This document shows positions 1-18,200 of a stretch of DNA of 64,000 nt, in pieces (positions within the stretch are counted from its first letter, which is position 1; each line of letters opens with the position of its first letter). The position numbers and the translations under genes are program-made. Under the pieces are notes generated by a model. That model made no database searches, was not told the DNA's origin, and was given only the letters and a program-made list of their open reading frames with translations. Source of the stretch: Agelaius tricolor (Eukaryota > Chordata > Aves > Passeriformes > Icteridae); NCBI GenBank assembly GCA_023055355.1, contig JALJCS010000015.1, positions 20,945,516 through 21,009,515 of the forward strand, in the 5' to 3' direction.

Positions 1-180
1 GATGGGGGTGCTCGTTTGTGTGGGGTTGTGCTCAGAGCTGTGTGGGTTGGGGTGCTCGTTTGTGTGGGGTTGTGCTCAGAGCTGTGTGGGATGGGGGTGC
101 TCGTTTGTGTGGGGTTGTGCTCAGAGCTGTGTGGGAGGAGGGACTCGTTTGTGTGGAACTGTGCTCAGAGCCGTGTGTGA
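1..180. repeat. 44-45 bp minisatellite in a TANGO6 intron
   Basis: About four tandem copies of a G/T-rich unit. The marker CTCGTTTGTGTGG recurs at roughly positions 11, 55, 100 and 144, a period of 44-45 bp. The last copy is the most diverged. The array may begin before the window. It lies in the intron before the first visible TANGO6 exon and has no visible coding role. Confidence 0.85.
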
Positions 181-269
181 CAGGGACGCTCGGCTGGGCT
201 CAGAGGCAGCAGGAGCTGCAGGGGGCTGCCCTGGGCTGTCCCTGCTGCTGATGGCCGTTCCCTTGGCAG

Positions 270-7756
<7,487 letters not shown>

Positions 7757-7857
7757 TGGGGCTGAGCCCCTGGCAATGAACTGCTCCTCTCTGGGGTCTG
7801 CAGGATGCCGCTGGCGGTGTCGGGTGGGAGGGGAACCTCGCTGGGACGGGGTGTGGG

Positions 7858-7863
7858 ATTAAA
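7858..7863 (+). terminator. TANGO6: TANGO6 polyadenylation signal (ATTAAA)
   Basis: ATTAAA lies 102 bp after the TANGO6 stop codon, followed by a GT-rich stretch (TGTGTCCGTGGCGTCTGTGG). That is the right layout for a short 3' UTR. Confidence 0.65.
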
Positions 7864-9049
7864 CTGAGACATGCTAATAATCCCTGTGTCCGTGGCGTCT
7901 GTGGGGCCGGGCAAAGCTCGTGGGTGCCATCGTGGTCATGCCCCAGACCCTGTAACACCCCCAGGGTGAGCCCTGAGTTGGGCAAGCAGCCTGAGCCAGT
8001 GCTTCAGGCTCCCTTTGGCTAGGCAGCACCAAATGTGTGGCTGTCCCCGAGGGGAGTCCAGAGGGAGGGGGGCTCTGCTGTCTGCACCCCCAGAGTGGAG
8101 TTCTGTGGCCCTCCCTGGCACTGTACTCACACCACAAGATTGCTGAAGAGTTTGGAGGCTCCCTCACCACAGGGTCTGAGGATGGGCCCCTCTGGTGTGG
8201 CACCAAGAACCCCTCCATGCTCAGGAGGAGCTAAGAGACCCTGCAGGGTACCTGGCTGGGACCACCACTCACCACTGCGTGCTCAGGGATACCCCAACAT
8301 CAGAGTCACCTCCTCCCTCCAGGCAGGGCAGTCCCCATGAGTGCTGCAGCACCAAGGGCCCCATTCCTGCACCAGAAGCTGCTGCACACCCACAGTGTGG
8401 GAGGAGCAGAGTCCTCAGGGACCCAGCTTGGTGGCCCCTTGCTCCCCTGGCAGCCCAGCCCCACTGTGCACAGCCCCATTTCCCACCTGCCCTGTGTCCT
8501 GCCAGGTGTGGGGTGTCCAGCACCCCCTTCCCTGCAAGGCTGGGAGTCCTGGCCATGTCCCCAGCTGGGGTGCTCCTGCTGCAGGGATCCCCTTTCCCAG
8601 CTCCTGGTGCTCGGAGTCTCTGAGCCAGCCTCGGCATTTCCTCACCCCCAGCTCCCAACACAGCAGGACACGGCTGGGCTGAGAAACCCATAAGTGCTGA
8701 ATTTGAGCCCCGAGTCGAGGCTGTGCTCCTACGGACTCAGAGTGGCCCCTCCAGGAGCTGGTTGTCCCCTGCCATCGGGCCAGCACAGGGACAAGGTGCT
8801 GCTGTCCTCGGGATGCCCCTGGTCCTGCCTTGGCACCCACCGGGCACGGGGACAGGGTGACACAGGTGGCTTATGCCGCGGGGGCACACGGTGGGACAGG
8901 AAGGTGACACGTGGGTGTCATCAGAGGGGTCCCAAGAGCGGGACGGGGGGAGATGGAGTGGCCGGTCCCTGTCCCTCACCGGTCACTGCCTTGGGGGTGA
9001 CAGGGTGACACCCTCCCAGTGCCTCCTCCACCCCGAGCGCCTGCCGGGG
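7864..9049. other. TANGO6-HAS3 intergenic region
   Basis: Moderately GC-rich sequence with no exon, repeat or RNA gene that I can support. Open frames here are short and lack splice-consistent or family-like sequence. The right end grades into the CpG- and GGTGCC-rich HAS3 promoter region. Confidence 0.5.
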
Positions 9050-9440
9050 GTCCCTGGGGCTGGCTCCGTGCCCTGCCCGCACCTGATGCCGGTGCCGGGT
9101 GATGGTGATGCTGGTTCCGGTGCAGCACCGGAGCCGCTGCCGGTGCCGCCGGTATAGCAGCCGTGCCGTAATGCCTGTGATGGTGCCAGTGCCGGTGCAG
9201 CGCTGGTGCTGCTGATGCCGGTGCCGCCGGCGCCGCCGGTGCTGCCGGTGCTGCCGGTGCCGGTCATCACTCCCGCAGTGCGGGGCTGGGGCCGGTGCCA
9301 GGTCCTGCCGGTGCGGAGCGGGTTCCCGGGGGTTGCGGGCGGAGCTGGAGCCGGTGCCGGTGCTGGTGCCGGGGGCGGTGCCGGCGGTGCCGGTGCCGGT
9401 GCCGGTGCCGGGCGGGGCCCCCGCGGGCTGCGGGCGGTGC
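9050..9440. repeat. Degenerate GGTGCC/GCCGGT repeat upstream of HAS3
   Basis: A low-complexity region built from irregular GGTGCCGGTG hexamer-like units on the plus strand. It is densest at 9050-9260 and 9345-9410. It is very CpG-rich and ends just before the HAS3 TATA box. The long open frames across it on both strands are a composition effect. Confidence 0.75.
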
Positions 9441-9484
9441 CGGCCCCGCCGCGGTATAAAGGGGCCGCACGGGCCGGGCCGGGC
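9441..9484 (+). promoter_or_regulatory. HAS3: HAS3 core promoter with TATA box
   Basis: TATAAA at 9455-9460, flanked by GC-rich sequence, lies about 25-30 bp before the inferred start site near 9485. A good splice donor follows at 9542. Having a TATA box sets HAS3 apart from the CpG-only housekeeping promoters in the rest of the window and fits an inducible gene. Confidence 0.7.
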
Positions 9485-9541
9485 GCACAGCGGCGGCGGC
9501 GGGTGGGGAGCGGCGGCACCACCACCACCGGCACCTCCACG
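9485..9541 (+). other. HAS3: HAS3 non-coding first exon (inferred)
   Basis: The exon runs from the inferred start site, about 25-30 bp after the TATA box, to the donor CACG|GTGAGT at 9541/9542. The next acceptor is CCCCAG at 10329-10334, which directly abuts the ATG. The first nucleotide of coding exon 2 is therefore the A of the start codon. The exact 5' end is a guess from TATA spacing. Confidence 0.55.
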
Positions 9542-9649
9542 GTGAGTCCCGGTCCCTCCTCCTCCCTCCCGGCCCGCTGGTGCCGGCTCGGGGTCCCCCG
9601 CGGTGCTGTGAGCCCGGCAACACCGGAGGCTGCGGGGCCGGGGGTAACG

Positions 9650-9722
9650 GGAGCCGGGAGCGCCGGGGGCTGCGGGACCGGGAGGAGCCGGGAGCGCCGG
9701 GGGCTGCGGGACCGGGAGGAGC
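9650..9722. repeat. 34-bp tandem duplication in HAS3 intron 1
   Basis: Two near-identical copies of a GGAGCCGGGAGCGCCGGGGG-type unit, with CGCCGGGGG at 9661 and again at 9695 (period 34 bp). It lies in the CpG-rich start of HAS3 intron 1. Confidence 0.75.
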
Positions 9723-10334
9723 CGGAGGGGGCTGCCCGGGAGGTGCCGCCGGGGTCCCTGGGGCTGGCTCCGCGCCCTGCCCGCACCCCAGCACGTGCTC
9801 GGGCACCCCCGACCTGCCCGCACCCCCTGCCCGCGTCCCGGTGCCTCCCCGCAGTCCCGTCCTGCCCGCGCTGCCCGTCCCATCCCGCAGCGGGCGGGGG
9901 TCTCGCTGCTGCCGTCCCCGCAGCCGGGGGTCCCCTGCACACGCTCGGGTGGAGGAGGGCTCTGGGCGGCCGAGATTTCCCCGGGGACACCCCGTCCCTG
10001 ACATCCCCGTGCCCTTCCCTGTCCTCCAGCCCAGCCATCGCCTGCGAGCAGCCGTGCTCCTGCTCGGGTGGATGGGGGGTGCTGGCACCGTGCTCGGTGG
10101 GGTACCTGGGACCCCTGCACCTCACCTGGCACACACACAGCGGGGTGTGGGGGACCCCCGCACCTCCTCTGGCCCCGCGGAGGCATTGGGAAGGTGTCAC
10201 CCCCACACCAGTGGCCGGCGAGGGACAGGGTGGCCGTGGGGCAGCGGAGGAGCAGGGCCACCCCGCTTTTGCATTCCGGGTGACCTGATGGGGAGGATGT
10301 CCCCGTGCCCTGATGGTGCCCCGTGTCCCCCCAG

Positions 10335-12553
10335 ATGCCAGGGAGCCTCTCCACGGCCCTGCGTGTCGTGGGGACCAGCCTCTTCGCCGTGGCGGTGCTG
10401 GGGGGAATCCTGGCCGCCTACGTCACAGGGTACCAGTTCATCCACACGGAGAAGCACTACCTCTCCTTCGGCCTCTACGGGGCCATCCTGGGGCTGCACC
10501 TCTTCATCCAGAGCCTCTTCGCCTTCCTGGAGCACCGGCGCATGCGGGGCGAGGGGCAGCCGGTGCGGCCGGGGCGCTCCGTGGCCCTCTGCATCGCCGC
10601 CTTCCAGGAGGACCCCGACTACCTGACGAAGTGCCTACGCTCCGTCAAGCGCATCGCCTTCCCCGACCTCAAAGTGGTGATGGTGGTGGACGGGAACGGC
10701 CCCGACGACACCTACATGCTGGACATCTTCCACGACGTGATGGGCTCCGAGCACTCCGGCAGCTACATCTGGAGGAGCAACTTCCACGCCTGGGGCGAGG
10801 GGGAGACGGAGGCCGGGCTGCGGGAAGGGCTGGCCCGAGTTCAGGCACTGGTCCGCAGCAACACCTACTCCTGCATCCTCCAGAAGTGGGGCGGGAAGCG
10901 GGAGGTGATGTACACGGCCTTCCGGGCGCTCGGAGACTCCGTGGACTATATCCAGGTGGGTGCATGGGCTGGGGGATGTGGGCAGTGAGCGTCCTGGGCA
11001 GAGGTGCCCCAGGAATCCCCAGTAGTACCTGGGTGCCTGGCACTGGATCTGGCCCCATGCACTGGCCTAGAGCCACCAGGGCTGGGGGCTGCACACACTG
11101 GGGTGGCTGAGGTGTTGACTGCTGCCCACGGGTGTCCCATCAGCTCCTCCTCAGCACATGGCTTGCTGTGGTGTCATCCCGTGGGACAGTGTGGCACGAA
11201 GTGCAAGGTCCCCACATGTGGTGACTGGAACAGGTCCTCCCTCAGCGTCAGCAGCCAGAGATGGGTGTCCTGGGCAGCGGTGCCCCAGCACCACCGGCTG
11301 CTCTGCTCCCCTCCATCGCCTGCCGGTCTCCGGGGCTCTGCCTGGTCTCGCCGTCCGTGGCTCAGGCTTGCCTGGCTGTGGGCTGGGCTGTCTGCCGGGC
11401 GCGCGTGGGCGGCGGGAGCGGGGCTCCACATTCCCTCTGCCCCCAGGTGTGTGACTCAGACACGGTGCTGGACCCCGCCTGCACCGCCGAGATGCTCCGC
11501 ATCCTGGAGGCCGACCCCCACGTCGGCGGCGTCGGCGGCGATGTCCAGGTACCCTGGCGTGAGGGAGGGCAGGGCTGGGGGCCCATGGGGCTGCAGCGCT
11601 GCCTGGGCTCACATCCATCCCCTCCCCAGATCCTGAACAAGTACGACTCGTGGCTCTCCTTCCTGAGCAGCGTGCGGTACTGGATGGCCTTCAACGTGGA
11701 GCGCGCGTGCCAGTCGTACTTCGGGTGCGTGCAGTGCATCAGCGGCCCCTTGGGCATGTACCGCAATGCGCTGCTGCAGCAGTTCCTCGAGGACTGGTAC
11801 CACCAGACCTTCCTGGGCAGCAAGTGCAGCTTCGGGGATGACCGGCACCTCACCAACCGCGTGCTCAGCCTGGGCTACCGGACCAAGTACACGGCTCGCT
11901 CCAAGTGCCTGACAGAGACGCCCACGCGGTACCTGCGCTGGCTCAACCAGCAGACCCGCTGGAGCAAGTCCTACTTCCGCGAGTGGCTCTACAACGCGCT
12001 CTGGTTCCACAAGCACCACCTCTGGATGACCTACGAGTCGGTGGTCACCGGCTTCTTCCCCTTCTTCCTCATCGCCACCGTCATCCAGCTCTTCTACCGC
12101 GGCCGCGTCTGGAACATCCTCCTGTTCCTGCTGACGGTGCAGCTGGTGGGCGTCATCAAGGCCACCTACGCCTGCTTCCTGCGCGGCAGCGCCGAGATGA
12201 TCTTCATGTCCCTCTACGCCCTCCTCTACATGTCCAGCCTGCTGCCCGCCAAAATCTTTGCCATTGCCACCATCAACAAGTCGGGCTGGGGCACCTCAGG
12301 GCGCCGCACCATCGTGGTGAACTTCGTGGGGCTGCTGCCAGTGTCGGTGTGGGTGGCGGTGCTGCTGGGCGGGCTGGCCTACACCGCCTACAGCCAGGAC
12401 CTCTTCAGCGAGACCGAGGTGGCCTTCCTTGTCTCAGGTGCCATCCTCTACGCCTGCTACTGGGTGGCCCTGCTCACCCTCTACCTGGCCATCGTTGCCC
12501 GCCGCTGCGGCAAGAGGCAGGAGCAGTGTGGGCTGGTCTTCACTGAGGTCTGA
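10335..12553 (+). CDS. HAS3: Hyaluronan synthase 3
   Basis: Coding exons 10335-10955, 11447-11548 and 11630-12553 give 548 residues (human about 553). The protein is a plasma-membrane processive glycosyltransferase that polymerises UDP-GlcNAc and UDP-GlcA into hyaluronan and extrudes it. The N-terminus [19 protein letters not shown] leads into two membrane helices, with [12 protein letters not shown] between them. The cytosolic catalytic part carries the donor-binding VVDGN, the DSD metal motif in [18 protein letters not shown], the acceptor-site GDDRHLTNR and the QQTRWSKSY (QxxRW) motif. A block of hydrophobic helices follows to the C-terminus. HAS3 rather than HAS1/2 is chosen from the near-identity of residues 1-70 to HAS3 and the gene neighbourhood. 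The 3' UTR runs from 12554 to about 13630. Confidence 0.96.
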
Positions 12554-13610
12554 CCGTGGGGTGGTCCCGTGCCAGGGTCATCCCGGTGCCTTGGCCACCC
12601 GACGTGTCAGGGTAACCACCGCCGTCCCCTCTTCCCCGTCCCGGAACCACCAGGTGCTGGGGTGATCCCACGTGCTGGAGTGAACACCCCCAGGCCCCTT
12701 TTTCCCAATCCCGGAGCTGCTGGGTAGCGCTGAGCGCTCCCAACCCTTGGCATTTCTCATCAGATCTTGAAATCTTGCTTTTATTCTTTACTAAGGTGCA
12801 AACTTTTCCTATACTTTCCTTTTTCCATCCCAAGCTGGCCACAGAGAAGCCGAGCCAGGGCTGCCCATCACCCAGCCAGGTGCTGCCAGCTACATCCCAG
12901 CTGTGCCCTATGGAGCATCCTGGTGTGGAGCGCTGCTGGCCGCGCTCCCCACACCCCACTCCAGAACCTTCCACCCCTCGGTGCTTTTACAGGGATTTCA
13001 GTCCCACCTCCGTGGTGCTAGAGCACTCCCCACCCCAGGACACACAGTGTGCCAGCACTGCTGACTGTGCTGCCTCTGCCCCACGGCTGCGTGCGGGCGC
13101 GTACCCATGGGCAGCCCCCCAGGCCTTTCGGGGCTCTGGCTGCTCCAGGAGGGCAGCAGGTTCCTTCAGCTTTGCCAAAGAGCCAAGGGGGGGATCCTGG
13201 CATGGAGAGACTGGGAAAACTGGGGGGCTGTGTGCCGGCCGGGGCGTTGCTGGAGACCCTCTGGGGCTGTGTCATGCTCTGGCCACCCCACGGCCCCATC
13301 ACTCCCACCCCGCTACCTTCCCAACAGTGGGGAGATGGGGATTTAGGCAAGGTGCTTCCCAACTTTCCCCTCCCCAGGGAATTCACCTGTGGGTCCTTTT
13401 TTCAGGACTTGGATAAAAACCCCTTTCTACGATGGAGCTTTTAGCTGGTTTTTGTTTAATTTAATACAAGGTTTTTTAGAAGACTTTTGTAGCTCTTTGG
13501 TATTGTTGCAGATGGTTTGTAAATCTATTTATTTTTGAACCTGCCAGGGGAATTTTTTTCCATATTTCGGGTGGAAAAGGCTGGTTTTTATATCCTGACG
13601 GAGTTGTGGA

Positions 13611-13616
13611 AATAAA
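13611..13616 (+). terminator. HAS3: HAS3 polyadenylation signal
   Basis: AATAAA about 1.06 kb after the HAS3 stop, following an AU-rich 3' UTR tail (13440-13610) and followed by GTGGTGTGTTTTGGGG. The T-rich tail contains ATTTA-like stretches that could affect mRNA stability. Confidence 0.8.
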
Positions 13617-13639
13617 GACTTGAAGTGAGGACACGTGGT

Positions 13640-14089
13640 GTGTTTTGGGGAGGGTCCCTGAACCCCCTGCCCAACTTGAGGGAGGTTGGTCCCGAGTCCC
13701 TGCGTGGCACTGGTGTCCCTACAGCTGCAGGGAGGGGATGGAAGGAGACATCTCCACTCTGGCACCTCCATGGATCCCTGGGGCCTGCTGCACACTGTGG
13801 GCAGCCCCTGGGTGGGACACCCCTGCCCAGGCTCACAGGAGGTCCCTACCTACCAGAAGCCATGGCCCCTGGGGTGATCCACAGCATCTGTGGCCAAGAG
13901 CTTGGTTGCTCTCTGAAAAGAGTCATTTTGGGGGTGACAAGTGACCCAGGAAGGGCTCTGGGTGCTCAGACACAGGACCCAGCAGTGCCAGAGTCCCCTG
14001 TGCAGGACAGGGATGAGGTCCTGGATCTCCCCAAGTCCCTGCTGCTTTTTCTAGCAGCAGATCACAGTTCATAGCCCACATCCTTCCCC
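13640..14089. other. HAS3-CHTF8 convergent interval
   Basis: The interval between the HAS3 poly(A) site and the CHTF8 stop codon. It should hold the CHTF8 3' UTR on the minus strand. No minus-strand AATAAA is obvious here; the nearest is the complement of TTTATT at 13528-13533, inside the HAS3 3' UTR, so the two transcripts may overlap tail to tail. No other gene is seen. Confidence 0.45.
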
Positions 14090-14590
14090 TCAGACCTTCC
14101 TCGGCACGTGGGTGATGATGGGCTTGGGGCGGGTTTTGAAGAGCAGTTTGGTTTTGATGAGGGCAGTAACGGTGTAGTGGCCGTGGGGCCCCACGGGGCT
14201 GGGCTGGGAGGCTCCTCCCTGCTTCACCAGCACAGCAAACGGCTTCTCCAGCTGCACCACCTTCCCGTAGAGGATGTGGTGACCCACGATGAGCACAGGG
14301 ACGCCCTGGGGAGAGCGGAGGGTGAGGCTGGGCTGGACTGTCCCCGGCAGGTCCCAGTGGTGTCCAGCCTCACCTCACAGGTGTAGTGCAGGTCTCCCAG
14401 CAGGCTCCCGGCCAGGTCCCCGCTCTGCCGGGGCTCCACCTCGCCCTGCAGCTCCAGCAGCACCCACTGTGCCAGGGCCCCGGTGCCACCGCTGGGGGAG
14501 ACATGGGGAGGGTCACCCGGGCCCCAGCAGGCACAGGGGCCACGGGGACGGGACCCACGGGGCTCACCTGGAGATGACGATCTGCACCAT
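14090..14590 (-). CDS. CHTF8: CTF18 complex subunit 8 (CHTF8)
   Basis: Minus-strand exons 14568-14590 (ATG), 14374-14491 and 14090-14305 (stop) join in phase to a 118-residue protein (human 121). CHTF8 (Ctf8), with DSCC1 and CHTF18, forms the alternative RFC clamp loader that loads PCNA at forks and supports sister-chromatid cohesion in the nucleus. Diagnostic segments are the start [51 protein letters not shown], and the end [18 protein letters not shown] further acceptor-like CTGGCAG just before the ATG (minus strand, around 14598-14604) suggests a 5' UTR intron. The gene is divergent from UTP4 and convergent with HAS3. Confidence 0.95.
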
Positions 14591-15263
14591 GCCGGGCCTG
14601 CCAGGGGCTGCAGAGACACGGTCAGGACAGGGGCAGCGGGGAGGGGAGCAGGAGCCCCTGGCCCTCCCTATCTGGGGGCTCCAGGATGAACTTTCACCCC
14701 CGGGCCCCACAGACCCCCCATGCACAGACCCCGTTCTGGGCCCACAGATCCTGAGATCCACCCCCCGGACCCTATAGAATGTCCCCAGGCCCTCCGGTCC
14801 CCCAAGGTTCCCCCAGATCCAGCCGCAGCCGCCATGCCCAGAGCCCAGACCCGCCCAGGCCCTTCCCCTCCCCGAGGCCCCCAGGCCCAGACCCCCCTGC
14901 GGGCCCTGCAGCCTCCCCCGGGCCCTGCGCCCCCCGTGCCGCCGCCCGGTCCCGCGGGGCGCTGGTGCCCTCCAGCGGCGCCGGTGCGGCGGGGACGGCC
15001 CGGGGCGGCCCGGCCGGGTCTCTCGGGGCCGGATCCCTCCCGCCTGCACCGTGCGCTCGCCCCGCGCCGCGCCCCGCTCCCGCCGCCCGGCTCCGCTACC
15101 GCACCCGCCGCCGGCCCCGCACGAATCTCCCGCCGCGCCGCCGCCACTTCCGCTTCCGGTTCCGCGCGGCCCCGGGGCAGCTCCGGTTCCGGCGCGCCGC
15201 GCGCACGTGGGGCGGAGCGGGAGCGGAGCGGGAGCGAAGCGGCGCCGGGGCCGGCGGAGCGCC
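14591..15263. promoter_or_regulatory. CHTF8/UTP4 divergent CpG-island promoter
   Basis: 673 bp separate the two start codons. The UTP4-proximal 250 bp are extremely CpG-rich with no TATA box, and carry ETS-type motifs (CACTTCCG at 15145-15152, then CTTCCGG and TTCCGG copies to 15190) plus a CACGTG E-box core near 15204. It also contains the CHTF8 5' UTR. The element assignments are by eye. Confidence 0.65.
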
Positions 15264-18200
15264 ATGGGCGAGTTCGAGGTGCACCGGGTGCGGTTCTTCG
15301 GGCTGGTGCCGGCAGGCGTGCGCTGCCTCGCCTGCCACCCCCGCGGCTCCCGCCTGGCCCTGGCCCGCACCGACGGCGCCGTCGAGGTGTACAACTTCGC
15401 CGCCAACTACTTCCAGGAGAAGGTGAGGGCGCCGGCACGGGATGTACCGGGATGTACCGGGCCTGTACCGAGCCGTACCGGGCTTTATCGAGCTTCTACC
15501 GGCCGCGTACCGAGCCCGTACGGGGCGTGCTTGGTCCTTCCGATCGGCACCGAGCCTGTGCTGGGCCTGTACCGAGCCGAGCCGGGCCGTATCGAGCCGG
15601 GTCCAGGCGTTACTTGGCCCTACGGATCCGCACCGGGGCTGTACCGGGCCTGTGTCGGGCCTCACCGAGGCTGTACCGGGCGTTATCTGGCCCTGCCGAT
15701 GCGTACCGGGTGGTACCGGGTGCTCCCGGTGCCGCGGTGTGACCCGGTCCCTGCGCAGGTGATCCCCGGGCACGAGGCGCGGTCGGTGGAGTCGCTGTGC
15801 TGGGCGGCCGGGGACCGGCTCTTCGGGGCCGGGCTCGGCGGGGACATCACCGAGTACGACCTGTCCGGGCTGAGCGCGGCCCGCGGCCTGGATGGCGGCG
15901 GGGGACCCATCTGGAGCATGGTGGCCAACAGCACCGGCACCCAGCTGGCGGTGAGTCCCGCCGGGAGCGGCGCCGGGGCCGGCGGCACGGGGAGAGGGTC
16001 CTGCTGAGCCCCGCGCTGATCCCGGCCCCCGCAGATCGGCTGCGAGGACGGCTCTGTCAAGATCTTCCAGGTGGTTCCTGGGGGGATCCAGTTCGAGCGG
16101 AACCTGGACAGGCGGAAAGGTGGGTCCTGGCTGCAGCACCGTCCCTCCGGCTGTCCCGGTGACCGTGGGCTCTCACACGGAGCTTCCCTCCCTCCCCAGG
16201 CCGTGTCCTGTGCCTGTCCTGGCACCCCTCGGACACTCATATCGTGGCCGGCTCCATCGACTTCTTTCGTGTGATTGACGTCACTTCAGGTATCTCCTGT
16301 CCCGGGAGCAGCCCCATCCCATCCCCATCCCCATCCCCATCCCCATCCCATCCCATCCCATCCCATCCCCCGGGACCACCGGCACCCACTGGCCCTGCCA
16401 GGCACTGGGGGATCCCCTGGCCCCCCCCAACCTTCTCGCACTGCAGGCCAGACGGTGCAGAGGGTCATGGTGAACCACCACGTGGAGAAGGCCAAGCGCG
16501 AGTGCGTGGTGTGGGCCATCGCCCTCCTGTCCAGCGGCACCGTGGTCAGCGCCGACTCCTTTGGGAGGGTGCAGTTCTGGGACTGGGAGCAGGGCACGCT
16601 GGCAGAGTCCCACACCGTCAGCACCTCGGCCGTGCTCTCGCTGGCCGTGTCACAGGTGGGTGACACCCACAGGTCCCCCCTGGTTGACAGGGAGCGAGAG
16701 CTGCTGCACTCTGCCTCCTGGCAGTGCCCTGCTATTGTTCCCAGTCTGCTCCCACAGCACCGTTTTCTATGCAGAAGGAGGACAGCATGATCGTGGGCAC
16801 CTCGACCGGGGCCACCTACCATCTGCAGCTGCTGCCCGTGAGGCTGGGCGGGCTGGAGAAGCGCTGGGTGCGGACCAAGCCCTTCCAGTTCCACAGCCAC
16901 GACGTGCGGGCTGTGGCGCACAGCCCCACCGCCCTCATCTCCGGGGGTACGACTGCCCTGCTGGGGGCACCGGGACTGGGCAGGGTCTGCCCTCCTGGTA
17001 CCGGCCGGGCTGATCTGTGCTTGGCTTCCAGGCCTGGACGCCCAGCTGGTGATCCGCCCGCTGATGGAGAAGGTGCAGAAGAAGAGCTACGACGCAGTGC
17101 TCCGAAAATTCACCTTCCCCCACGTGAGTGGTGCAGGGACTGGGGGCTTGGAGCTGGTGGGGCAGGCAGGGCTGGATCTCCCTGCCCTCCAGGTGCCCTC
17201 ATTACCCTGCCAGGGTTCCTTCCCTGTGCCTGGCTCCCTCCTCTGCCCCGTTGTGTCTCCTTTCCTGGTACATCTGGAAGCTCTGCCAAGGAGCAGTGCA
17301 AGTTGTCAAGCTGGTCTTGCTGGTCCTGCTGGGTCTCCATCTCCAGGCTCCCATCCCACGGACCTGATTTCCCTGCTCTCCCCCTGCTCAGAGTCACCAG
17401 CACCCCAGGGCATTCCGGCTGTGCCCCAGCCCCTTGTGCCAGGCTGTGTGTCCCTGACATCCTGCCTGTTTTTCCACGCAGCGACGCCTCGTCTCCTGCG
17501 CCAGGAAAGCCCGGCTGCTCCTCTTCCAGTTCTCCCAGTACCTGGAGCTCTGGAGACTTGGCTCCACTGAGGAGACCGGTGAGTCACAGGTGCAGCTCTC
17601 CGGTGTCGGCTCCCTGGCAGAGCGCAGGCTGCCAGCAGGATTTTGGGATTGAGCTGTCCTGGGCCTCAGGGAAGGGTCTGGACGCTCCCCCAGGATCCCC
17701 AGCTGCTCAGAGAGCCCGGTGTGGTTTCCCCACTCTCACTGGTGGTCGGTGTGGTTCCTTCCCCAGGAAAGGACGGCGAGGTCCTTCCCCTGTGCCGGAT
17801 GCCCGAGCACCTGGTGCAGCTCAAGAGCAAGGTAGGGCTGAGCGGGCTGGGGTGTCCCTGGGGCAGCTGAGGGCTGTGTGCTGGGCTCTGGGGGTCCCTT
17901 GGGCCTCCCTGAGTCCCGTGGTGTTCCCAGGGCCCGGAGCACATCTACTGCAGCTCCATCTCACCCTGTGGCACCTGGCTGGGCTACTCCACGGCCTCCC
18001 GCTTCCAGCTGTACCGCGTGCGCTGCGACGGGGACAGCATCAGCCTCAGGAAGGTCAGAGGTTGGGGGGCTGCGGGGGCTGGCCTGGCCACTCTCACTCG
18101 TGGGGATGTGGGTGGCAGTGGAGTGGCTGCCAGAGCTGCGTTCTCCCCGCTGCCAGGTCCCCAAAGTGCCCAAGCTCCTGCCCCCAGCCTACCAGCTCCA

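Noticed and set aside
8921..10354. A 477-codon minus-strand open frame (and a 407-codon companion) across the HAS3 promoter and intron 1
   Set aside because: It is Gly/Pro/Arg/Thr low-complexity translation of the GGTGCC-type repeat and CpG island. It overlaps the HAS3 start, and other frames over the same DNA are equally open.
9206..10626. Plus-strand open frames of 348-360 codons before and over the HAS3 start
   Set aside because: They come from GC-rich composition and run out of frame through HAS3 coding exon 2, whose true frame matches the HAS family.
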